Shown: piece after piece, positions 50,927 to 61,200 of the stretch | How positions within the stretch are numbered: the stretch's first letter is position 1 | Layout of the letters: each line of letters opens with the position of its first letter | From: RZYY01 sp036794825 | Lineage (GTDB): Bacteria > Bacteroidota > Bacteroidia > Bacteroidales > 4484-276 | Direction of reading: 5' to 3' | DNA length: 64,000 bases | NCBI GenBank assembly: GCA_036794825.1 | Contig: DAIRGA010000003.1 | Span: 62,001 to 126,000 of the forward strand | Notes under the pieces: model-generated | What the model was told of the DNA's origin: nothing | Databases searched by the model: none | The model's input: only the letters and a program-made list of their open reading frames with translations | Position numbers and translations under genes: made by a program

Positions 50927-53635
50927 ATGACACTCGATCTTTTTGCAGACCTGGAAACAAAACCAAAGATTAAAGAGGACACAGCGCCGGTTCAGAAAGG
51001 AAAGAAAGAGATCTTTCAGGAGATGATAACCCATCGTGAAAGGCCGAAAGTAGAAGAAGAACAGGTGTTTGCGCCCATAATCAAAACCGAACACCATCAA
51101 CCTGCTGAAAAGAAAGAAATCAGGTCTTACTCTACAGAAGAGATTATGAAAGCCGCCAGGATCTATTTCAAAGGCGATGAGCTGGCAGCAAAGGTCTGGA
51201 TGACGAAGTACGCCCTGAAAAACAGTGACGGCGAAGTTTTTGAACTCACACCAGACGACATGCACCATCGTATCGCCGGTGAAATTGCGCGCATTGACCA
51301 GAAATACCCTAACCCGATGACCGAACATGAGCTGTTTGAGGTGCTCAGGGATTTTAGGTACATCATTCCACAGGGCAGCCCGATGGCCGGAATTGGCAAT
51401 AACTTCCAGGTTTCATCGCTCTCCAATTGTTTTGTGATCGGCGATGACAAACCCTCCGACTCTTACGGTGGTGTGATGAAGATTGACCAGGAACAGGTTC
51501 AGCTGATGAAACGCCGCGGAGGCGTGGGTCACGACCTGTCGCACATCCGCCCGGCCGGAAGCCCGGTAAAAAACAGTGCGCTCACCTCCACCGGAATCGT
51601 ACCCTTTATGCAGCGCTATTCCAACTCAACCCGCGAGGTGGCACAGGACGGTCGCCGCGGTGCACTGATGCTCACGGTTTCCATCAAACATCCTGATGCC
51701 GAAGATTTTATCAACGCCAAAATGGAGTCGGGGAAAGTAACCGGCGCTAATGTCTCCGTTAAAATTGACGACGAATTTATGCGCTGCGTAAAAGAGGACA
51801 AACCTTATGTGCAGAAGTTCCCGCTTAACTCTGATAATCCGGTAGTTACCAAAAACATTAACGCCCGTGAACTGTGGAATAAAATCATCCACAATGCCTG
51901 GAAATCGGCAGAGCCTGGAATTCTATTCTGGGACACAGTAATCAGGGAATCAGTGCCCGACAGCTATGCCGATAAAGGATTTACCACAGTTTCGACCAAT
52001 CCCTGTGGCGAAATCCCGCTTTGCCCCTACGACAGCTGCCGCCTGCTGGCCATCAACCTCTACAGCTACGTTGACAATCCGTTCACCGAAAACGCCGCCT
52101 TCAATTTCGACCTCTTCAAAAAACACGCTCATATTGCCCAGCGGATGATGGACAACATCATTGACCTGGAAATTGAAAAAGTTGACGGTATTCTGAATAA
52201 AATAAAATCCGACCCGGAAAGCGACGAAACAAAACTTACCGAGCGAAACCTTTGGGAAAGGATCAGGGAGAAGACCCTACAGGGACGCCGCACCGGGATC
52301 GGGATTACCGCCGAAGGCGACATGCTGGCTGCGCTTGGCCTGCGTTATGGTTCCCAGGAAGCCAACGATTTTGCCGTGGAAGTGCACAAAACCCTCGCCG
52401 TCGAAGTTTACCGTTCGTCCGTAAACCTCGCCAGAGAGCGTGGTTGCTTCCCTGTTTTCAATTACGAAAAGGAGAAGAACAACCCCTTTATCCAGCGTAT
52501 CGCCGGTGTTGACCCGACCGTAATCGAAGAGATGAAAAAATACGGCCGCCGCAACATCGCCCTGCTAACTATTGCACCCACCGGCAGCGTAAGTATCTGT
52601 ACACAAACCACATCGGGCATCGAACCCGTCTTCCTGCCAACTTACAGCCGCCGCCGCAAAGTGAACCCCAACGACAAGGATGTGAAAATTTCGTTTGTTG
52701 ACGAAACCGGCGACTCGTGGGAAGAATTCAACGTATTCCATCCCAAATTTAAAACCTGGCTCGAAGTGAACGGCTACAACCCTGAGTCGGTGATGGAGAT
52801 GAAACAGGAGGAGATTCAGAAGTTTGTCCGCAAATCGCCTTACCACAAAGCCACCTCCAGCGATATTGACTGGGTATCGAAGGTGAAGATGCAGGGCGCC
52901 GTGCAGAAGTGGGTTGACCACTCCATCAGCGTTACCGTAAATCTCCCCTCCGATGTAAGCGAAAGCCTGGTGAGCGAAGTGTATATGACCGCATGGGAAA
53001 GCGGCTGTAAAGGAATGACCATCTATCGCGACGGCTCCCGCGAAGGCGTGCTGATCAGCAACAAAAACGCCAGCGAAAACGAGTTCCGCGAAACACAGGC
53101 CCCTCCCCGCCCACAGAAGCTAAAGGCCGATGTGATGTGGTTCAGCAACAGCGACGAAAAATGGGTAGCCGTAATTGGTCTTCTCGACAACCGTCCTTAC
53201 GAAATCTTCACCGGTAAAGCCAAGGGATTCTTCGTGCCAGAATGGGTAACCAAAGGCTGGGTGATTAAAAACAAGGAAGAGGATTCCTCACGTTACGACT
53301 TTCAGTTTCAGGATCTCGACGGATTCAAGATCACCATGGAAGGATTGTCCCGCCAGTTTAACAAAGAGTACTGGAACTATGCCAAACTGATCTCCGGAAT
53401 CCTGCGCCACGGAATGCCGCTGCCCTATGTGGTGGACATCGTGAGCAACCTGGTACTCGACAGCGACACCATCAACACCTGGAAAAACGGCGTGGTACGC
53501 GCCCTGAAAAAATACATCCCCGACGGTACTGTCGCCAAAAAAGGCAAATGCCCCCACTGCGCTGCCGAGGGCAACCTTATCTACCGCGAAGGCTGCATCA
53601 CCTGCACCAGCTGTGGATTCAGCGGCTGCGAATAG
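50927..53635 (+). CDS. nrdJ: Adenosylcobalamin-dependent ribonucleotide reductase (class II)
   Basis: 902 residues. A variable N-terminus (~1-65) precedes the ten-stranded barrel. Active-site residues: the first redox Cys in SSLSNCFVIGDD, the radical site NPCGEIPL near residue 361, LTIAPTGSVSICTQTTSGIEP and GMTIYRDGSREGVL. A DUF3646-like stretch (~725-870) ends in a C-terminal zinc ribbon (CPHC...CTSCGFSGCE), which likely also shuttles reducing equivalents. The enzyme makes deoxyribonucleotides using vitamin B12 and needs no oxygen, fitting an anaerobe. It is a single-gene unit with a strong terminator. No B12 riboswitch is visible. Confidence 0.95.
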   Translation: MTLDLFADLETKPKIKEDTAPVQKGKKEIFQEMITHRERPKVEEEQVFAPIIKTEHHQPAEKKEIRSYSTEEIMKAARIYFKGDELAAKVWMTKYALKNSDGEVFELTPDDMHHRIAGEIARIDQKYPNPMTEHELFEVLRDFRYIIPQGSPMAGIGNNFQVSSLSNCFVIGDDKPSDSYGGVMKIDQEQVQLMKRRGGVGHDLSHIRPAGSPVKNSALTSTGIVPFMQRYSNSTREVAQDGRRGALMLTVSIKHPDAEDFINAKMESGKVTGANVSVKIDDEFMRCVKEDKPYVQKFPLNSDNPVVTKNINARELWNKIIHNAWKSAEPGILFWDTVIRESVPDSYADKGFTTVSTNPCGEIPLCPYDSCRLLAINLYSYVDNPFTENAAFNFDLFKKHAHIAQRMMDNIIDLEIEKVDGILNKIKSDPESDETKLTERNLWERIREKTLQGRRTGIGITAEGDMLAALGLRYGSQEANDFAVEVHKTLAVEVYRSSVNLARERGCFPVFNYEKEKNNPFIQRIAGVDPTVIEEMKKYGRRNIALLTIAPTGSVSICTQTTSGIEPVFLPTYSRRRKVNPNDKDVKISFVDETGDSWEEFNVFHPKFKTWLEVNGYNPESVMEMKQEEIQKFVRKSPYHKATSSDIDWVSKVKMQGAVQKWVDHSISVTVNLPSDVSESLVSEVYMTAWESGCKGMTIYRDGSREGVLISNKNASENEFRETQAPPRPQKLKADVMWFSNSDEKWVAVIGLLDNRPYEIFTGKAKGFFVPEWVTKGWVIKNKEEDSSRYDFQFQDLDGFKITMEGLSRQFNKEYWNYAKLISGILRHGMPLPYVVDIVSNLVLDSDTINTWKNGVVRALKKYIPDGTVAKKGKCPHCAAEGNLIYREGCITCTSCGFSGCE

Positions 53636-53682
53636 AAGAAACAAAGAATGTTTTCATAACTGCTGATCATTTTTACACCTTA

Positions 53683-53713
53683 CCCCGCCGGAATTTCCAG
53701 CGGGGTTTTTTAT
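53683..53713 (+). terminator. Rho-independent terminator after the ribonucleotide reductase
   Basis: CCCCGC ... GCGGGG followed by TTTTTTATT, about 48 bp past the stop. Confidence 0.9.
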
Positions 53714-53886
53714 TGTCAGTGATTCCCCAAAAGCGTTCCTCTAAAAACAGATAAGATTTGATGATCAATATCAACATGGCAAAAGGCTCAGGCCGGCATA
53801 CGCGTAAAGAGCCAGAAACCGACTTTAAATATCTTCCATGTCCTGGAAGTTTTAACCAATTCATAATGAAATAATTAGTTCCATTC

Positions 53887-53921
53887 GGTGCAATTTGAAA
53901 GTTTCGATTTAAATTTGCACC
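53887..53921 (+). promoter_or_regulatory. Promoter under an imperfect 35-bp palindrome (broken ATPase gene)
   Basis: GGTGCAA at 53887-53893 and TTGCACC at 53915-53921 are perfect 7-bp arms of a wider imperfect dyad (12 of 17 pairs). The exact -7 element TAAATTTG (53910-53917) overlaps the right arm, so a repressor binding the dyad would block transcription. The ATG follows at 53934. Confidence 0.5.
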
Positions 53922-53933
53922 AAAATCTCTACA

Positions 53934-55091
53934 ATGTATATCCAACGAAACATCGAACCCGCAGTCCTGAGAAGCCTGAAAAATAATCCAGTAACAGCCA
54001 TTCTGGGGCCAAGGCAGTGTGGAAAATCCACTCTGGCCCGGCATATCATCGAAAGTTATTCAGCAGAAGCCATTTACCTTGATCTGGAAAGGCCATCGGA
54101 TCTTCGAAAGCTCGACGATGCTGAATGGTTCCTGCATAGCCAGAAAGACAAGCTGATTTGCCTCGATGAAATACAATGAAAACCGGAACTTTTTCCAGTT
54201 ATCCATACTTTGACAGATGATTGGGGTGATAACGGACATTTTCTTATACTTGGCTCGGCTTCAAGAGACTTAATCAAACAAAGTTCAGAGAGTCTTGCCG
54301 GACGAATTTCGTACAAACGCCGGAATCCTTTTCAATGGACTGAAATTCAACTGGAAACCACTATAGAAGAATACCTGTCGCGCGGTGGCTTTCCCAGAAG
54401 TTTACTGACAAAAAGCGAATCCGATTCGTTCGAATGGCGCGAAGATTTTATCACCACTTATCTCGAGAGTGACTTGTTGTTATTGAGCGGCTTTTCGCCA
54501 GGTACCATGAGACGGTTGTGGCAAATGCTGGCCAATTTGAACGGACAGCTGATCAACTTTTCAGCTCTGGGCAGCGCATTAGGAGTTAGCCATACTACCG
54601 TAAGAAACTACACCGAACTTCTTGCGGCAACTTTTATGGTTCAGCTTTTACCCCCTTTACTCACCAACACCCGTAAGCGACTGGTGAAAACACCTAAAAT
54701 ATACCTGATTGACCCCGGAATAGCCAACGCATTACTGGGCATCAGGAATTTTGCTGAACTGGCCGGGCATCCTACCATGGGAGCGCTTTGGGAATGTAAT
54801 GTTCTGACTAACCTGGGTACTGCATTTCCACAGTGTCAGTTTTATTTTTATCGAACCAATAAAGGCGAGGAAATTGACTTTGTCATCGAATCGAACAATA
54901 AGCTATTCGCTATTGAGTCCAAAGCCAGTGTTGCTCCACACCTCAGCAAGGGAACCTACACCGCAATAAACGACCTTAACCCTGCCCTCACCATTGTGAT
55001 TGCACCGGTTGTAAAAGGATGGCCCATCAATGAAAAAACAATCGTAGCCAACATCTCTGAAGCCATTCAGATTTTATCCGAAGAAATTTAA
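53934..55091 (+). pseudogene. DUF4143-type ATPase (AAA_14) interrupted by an in-frame TGA
   Basis: The frame spans 386 codons with one internal stop, TGA at 54177-54179, in the Walker B block. Upstream: YIQRNIEPAVLRSLKN, Walker A GPRQCGKSTLARH and ICLDEIQ. Downstream in the same frame: KPELFPVIHTLTDDWG, ILGSASRDLIKQ and the AAA_14 to DUF4143 region with FPRSLL, a winged-helix segment (LGVSHTTVRNYTELLAATFMV) and the C-terminal nuclease-like core (NKGEEIDFVIESNNKLFAIESKAS). Intact homologues read DEIQRKPE here, so an Arg codon CGA probably became TGA. The family includes mobile and toxin-like genes of unclear role. A downstream restart is unlikely to give a working ATPase. Confidence 0.85.
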
Positions 55092-55175
55092 ACTTGAAAT
55101 TTACTTATTTGTAACATATTAATTATGAGTGAATTAAGGTGTATTTTCAATATTTTTTGGAAAACCCACTATAAC

Positions 55176-55213
55176 CAAAAAAAATGGCCACCCCGTTTCC
55201 AGGGCAGCCATTT
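55176..55213 (-). terminator. Rho-independent terminator after the giant adhesin gene
   Basis: Minus strand: AAATGGC...CCC, loop TGGAAAC, GGG...GCCATTT and then TTTTT, ~20 bp beyond the stop. Confidence 0.8.
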
Positions 55214-55232
55214 AACTAATATAGAGACGACA

Positions 55233-58200
55233 CTATTGTATAACCACTTTCTTCACCACGGTTTGACCGCCAGCGGTGATCCTTACAAAGTAAACCCCCG
55301 GGTTTGAACCGGTGAGGTCGAGTTGACGGATGGAAGCGGAAGAGACTTCGCTCTTTTCGATAAGAACAACCTGCCCTGAAGTATTGGTCACTTCGATGTT
55401 TATCGAAGAATCAAGCGCAGGGATTGAAAGTGTGATCAGCCCGTTGCTTGGGTTCGGGTAGAGGCTGATAGCGCTGAGTCTGGCTTCGTTAATCGAAGTA
55501 GCTTCTGCTTTGAACCCGATTACCTGTGACTGGCCGTTTTCGCTGAAGATTCCCGTGTTGGGCATCGAGGCATTGAATGTTGCTTCGATCGCTGCCTCTT
55601 TCGATGTTGATGGGCGGAATATTCTGAATGTCATTCCATCGCCATCTGCAAGGCCATCTTTCACTTCGGTTGTGAAATCATCACCAAAGGCAACCAATAG
55701 CAGGTTTTCGTTTTCGCCATCGTATCTGGTGAAACCTGCACAGATGCCAGCACTGTTGAATACTCCGATGAAGTCACCTTTTTGCAGATCTGCCAAAGCT
55801 GATGTGCTGATGGAGATAAAGTGAACCGAGCCGGTTGCTCTTAAGCTCCAGGGAGCGCTCTGATAAACCGGTGGCTGTGCCTTGGCATAACCCTCTGTGG
55901 CTGATTTACTTCCACAGTTGAAGGTGGCTTGGCCTGCGTTGATCATATTGACAAGATAACCAATACCCGGTTCAAGTGTCTGTAAGGTGTAAATACCGCC
56001 CATCGGCCAGTAAAGCTGCTGGCTGTAAATGTCGAATGCAAACAACAGGTTGTTGCCCAACTGTGTGAAGATATCCTGGGCTGCAACAGGCTGGTTGCAG
56101 AGCACCGGCATAAAGCTGGCGCCCTTCTTCAGGCTGACGGTTCTGTTGTCGGGGATTATACCAGTAACTTCAATGCATCCGGGCTCATTCATCTTGATCT
56201 TATATCCCTGGTTAACATCCCAGTTATTCAGGGTATTGATATTCTGCGATGGCCAGAAAATTCCGGATTGACCCAGCATGATTTGAACTTTATTCTCAGC
56301 AGTAAGTGAACCAAAGAGGTCGGCGATAGAGGCATCGGGCTGGAAGTAGCTCGATATTCCGCTCCAACCGGCCGGGATGCAGATTTCCTGCTCAAGTGGA
56401 TTGACCTTGTAAATAAAGGTGCAGCAGCTTTCACATTCTGTTATCGGATCGGTATAGCAATACGTGATTTCGTAACTGCCCATACCCACGGAAGGATCGA
56501 AGTAGTAATCATCGCCATCCATGAAAACGCCCTCACCGCTGTAAACACCACCGCCAGGAGTAGCCATATCAAGCAGCACCGGCATTTCATCCAGGTAAGC
56601 CTGCTGGGTTGGTGGACAAGCTACTTCAGGAAGAGCGATTACTTCAACAAAAATCTCTGCCGATGCGCTGCAGCCGAATTCGTTGTAAACAGTTACTTCA
56701 TAATAACCACCATCTGCAGCAACAATGCTTTGTGAGGTCTCGCCGGTACTCCACAGGTAGGAAGCGCCTTCAGAAGCTGTAAGCACTACTGATCCTCCGG
56801 CGCAGAATGTTGTTGGGCCATCAGGCGTGATGCTGACTTCAGGCAGCGGATTTACCACCACAAGAACGCTGGCATTGCCTTCACAGCCATTCAAGTCTGT
56901 AACGGTAACGGAGTAGTCTCCTGCTTCACTTACCGTAATGCTCTGAGTGGTTTCGCCTGTATTCCACAAGTACGAAACGCCGGCAGTTGCAGTAAGCACC
57001 GAAAATTCACCTTCGCAGAATTCCAGATCACCTTCGATATCAATTTCAGGAATGGGGTAAGCCAACACTTCCACTTCGGCAAAAGCTTCGCAACCGGAAG
57101 CTGCCGTAACCACCACTGAAACTATAGCTGAAGCATACACGGTAATACTTTGTGTGGTCTCGCCGGTACTCCAGAGATAGGAGACGCCTTCAGTGGCGGT
57201 AAGCAGCGTGGATTGTCCGTCGCAGAAATCAAGGTCTCCGCTGATCTCCGCAGTAAAATCGGAAATTACGGTTACATATTGAACAGCCTGGGCCATATTG
57301 CCGGAACCGTCAACCACTGTCCAGGTAACTTCAGTTGTCCCTAATGGGAATAGTATGGGGGCATCATTGGTTACAGATTCAACTGAGCAGTTATCATCAA
57401 CCGTGGGTTCTCCCAGGTCAACATTGCTGGCAGCGCAGAATTCGCCGACAGCATCCACCGGGATGGTGAGGTCAGCAGGAGCAACTATGGTTGGGAGTTG
57501 ATTGTCAACAACGGTAACCAGTTGAACATCCTGTGCGCTGCGGCCGGCAAGGTCAGTCACGGTCCAGGTTACGGTTGTGGTTCCCAGCGGGAAGGTTTCT
57601 GGTGCGTCGTTGGTTACGCTGGCCACGGTGCAGTTATCATTGGCCACCGGTTCGCCCAGATCAATGCCGTAGGCGGAGCACAGTCCTTCATCGGCGCTTA
57701 CGGTCAGGTCGCCTGGCGCGGTAATGGTCGGATCCTGGTTGTCTTCGTCGGTCACGGTGGCTTCGGCATAACCCTCGCAACCATTGGCATCGGTTACCAC
57801 TACAGAGTAGAGGCCGGCTTCAGTAACGGTAATGCTTTGGGTTGTTTCGCCTGTGCTCCAGAGGTAGGAAACCCCTGCAGTGGCCGTCAGTTCGGTGGAA
57901 GCAGCAATACAGAAGGAGAAGTTGCCGGTGATTTCCACCAATGGAAGCGGGAACACGGTTACATTCACTTCTGCAAAACCATCACAACCGTTGGCATCGG
58001 TTACAGTGACCGAATAAATTCCTGAAACAAAAACGGAAATGCTTTGTGTTGTTTCTCCAGTACTCCAGAGGTAGGCACTTCCTTCTGTTGCGGTTAGAAG
58101 CGAGGTTTCGCCATCACAAAACTCCAGGTCGCCGCTTATTTCGATTTCAGGTAAAGAGAACACACTTACGCTGACCTCAGCAGATCCGTCACAGCCAAAG

Positions 58201-61200
58201 ATATCCGTGACAACTACCGAATAAACACCTGATTCGGAAACAGAAATACTTTGTGAGGTCTCTCCGGTACTCCAGAGGTAAGAAGCCCCTTCGGTTGCAG
58301 TCAGCAACGAAGTTTGTCCATCGCAGAACTCCAAATCACCACTGATCTCTACTACTGGTTGCGGATGAACGGTAACGCTTACTTCGGCGCTGTTGCTGCA
58401 GCCATTAGCATCGGTTACCTCTACTGAATAGATTCCATTTTCCGAAACGCTGATGCTCTGTGTGGTTTCGCCGGTGCTCCAAAGGTAAGACTCACCTTCA
58501 CTGGCAGTCAATACAGAGACCTGGCCTTCGCAAAGGTCAATGTCACCGCTGATCTCCACTGATGGCAACGGGAATACGATTACGCTGACTTCAGCAGCAC
58601 TTTCGCAGCCATTTTCGCCCGTAACGACCACCGAATAGATTCCGCTTTCAGTAACGGTGATGCTTTGGGTGGTTTCGCCGGTGCTCCACAGGTAGGAAGC
58701 AGCTTCGGTTACGGTCAATACAGAACTTTCGCCTTCGCAGAATTCAAGGTTACCGGAGATTTCAGCCACCGGAACGGGCAGCACTGTAAGGTAAACAGAG
58801 GTTTCATCCTGGCAACCAAATTCATTGGTTACGACTACAGAATAATTGCCTTCTTCGGAAACTTCGATAGTTTGCGTGGTTTCGCCGGTGTTCCAGAGCC
58901 AGGAAGCACCTTCGGATGCGGTGAGCGATGAAGTTTCACCTTCACAAATTTCAAGGTCGCCGCTGATTTCGGCCACAGGCAGCGGGTTCACCGTCATGGT
59001 GATCACTTCCGATTCGGCCGGATTTACTGCACAGGGCAGGCTGGAAGTCATCACCAGTTGCACCTGGTCGCCATCCTGCAGGGCGTCGCTTTCATACACC
59101 GGGCTGTTTTCGCCAACGTCGTTGCCATTGAGTTTCCACTGGAACTGGGCATCTCCGCCATTTTCAAAGGTAGCGGTAAACACCACGCCGGTTCCTTCGC
59201 AGATTTCTTCATCCGATGCGCTGATAGAAACCGTCGGGTAAACGAGCGGGGTAACGCTGATGGTAACAGGTTCAGAAGTAACTGATGCAGGGTCGGCACA
59301 GGAGATAGAAGAGGTCATCTCCACGGTAACCACGTCGCCATTTTCGAGGGTGGAGGATTCGAACAGCGGGCTGTTGTCGCCGACCGGCTCACCATTCACT
59401 TTCCATTGGAAGAAAGGATCGCCTCCATTAACCGGGGTGGCTGTGAATTGCACGTTTACGCCTTCGCAGATGTCGGTGGCTGATGATTCAACCGAAACTG
59501 AAGGAACTACGTTTGTATTCACGGTAACGGTGAAGGTACAGGTTTCGCAGGGATATTCGGAGAGGTTATAGGTAACATAAGTAACCCCACCTTCGAACAC
59601 CTGGCCGCTGGCCGAACCGTTACCGCTGCCTTCGGTGGCGCCGGTAAGCGTCCACACAATGGCCTGGTTGCCTTCCACCAGCGGGTCAATATTGTTCACA
59701 ACAGCGCTGCATTCACCGGCAGGGGCATCCACCACTAAGTCGCCCGGGCAGAAGAGCTCCGGTACGTCGCGCACCACAGAAACGTTACTTTCGCCGACTT
59801 CTACGGTATAGCCGGCCGGCAGATCAAACGAAGTGAAGTTCCCACTGATGGTTCCACTGGTCAGTTCAACGATTACGTAAGTTCCGTTGGGCACCTCGCA
59901 GGTTTCGTGTACCCTGAGATGGCCGTTCAGCGTAAGGTTGCCGTTGCGCTTCAGTTGTGAGTGGCCGGCGCCCGGGCCGCTGCCATCGTACATGCCGATT
60001 TCGAGGGTGCTGCTGGCTGATAAGGGCTGCAACCCATTGGCTGTTAGAATTCCTGGTGACAAACCCGGGGAAATGGTACCATTCTGGGTCAAAGTACCGG
60101 CCGCAAAATTTAGCAATCCAATACCTTTGAAAGTTCCTGTGTTTTCGGTTGTTGAAAGCCGCAATTCACCACCTCCCACGATCACCTCACCTGCATTCTT
60201 TAAAATGATAAATAATCCGGAGCTCAGGTTAAACAGAGATGTACCGTTGAGTTGAATCGTTCCCATGTTATCAATAACAGGAAGCGAGCCGTAAGGATTA
60301 CCTATTGTTTTTGGAGTAGACAGATCAATATTCCAGGTGGCTCCCGGAGAAATGGTTATTTTGTTGGCGTAGCCAATATTGAAAGCGTCTGTGGCATTTA
60401 GCAAGCCCTCATTATTAATTACAAGATTTCTCCCGATAATCGTTTTGGTTGTTCCTGTTGAAATATAAGCTGTACCATTCACAGCAATGGGTCCTGAGGA
60501 TAAAATACCAGATCCTACCGTACCCCCTGTAAACATAAAATTACCCCCAATAGTCATATCCGCGGCGCCATTACCGCCTCCCAGAATACCACCGCTTTGC
60601 GTAAGATTGCCGCCAACGTTTATTGTACGTGTTCCGGCTCCGTTGTCGAAATTCCCTCCGCTTACAATCAGATTACCAGCAATTTCTGTAGTTCCGATTA
60701 CATTGTAGTTACCACCCGAGATGGTTGCATCACCAGCAATATTTACATTTGCCGTTCCTTGCAGGGTTCCGGCGGATTGAGCATAACTGGCAGGATTGAA
60801 GGTTCCTCCGGTAAGATTCACCGTTGCTCCGGAAACAATCCAATTCCAGTTACCTGCCCCTGTAACCATATCGCCATGCAGGCCGGAAGTGGTGCCACTG
60901 CGAAAATTCAGTGTTGAACCTGCAGCCAGCTGGTAACTGCAACCTGCTTCATTCTGGGTTGAATGCACCCGTAATTCGCCTCCATTGACAATCACCGCTC
61001 CTGCATTTTTAAAAAATACTTCTGCACTTCCAGCCAAATTCATTAGTGATGCTCCGTTTAACTGCATGGTTCCAAAGTTTTCGATCATTGGAAGCCCGCC
61101 ATAAACGTTATTGATTGATTTTGGGGCTGAAAGATCAACGGTCCAGATAGTTCCGGCCGGTATGGTGATTTTTGTATTACTGCTGCCAAAATAGAAAATG

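Noticed and set aside
53934..55091. TGA in the ATPase as selenocysteine, given the nearby selD
   Set aside because: The position is Arg in homologues, not Cys, no SECIS-like hairpin was evident, and no selA or selB is in the window.
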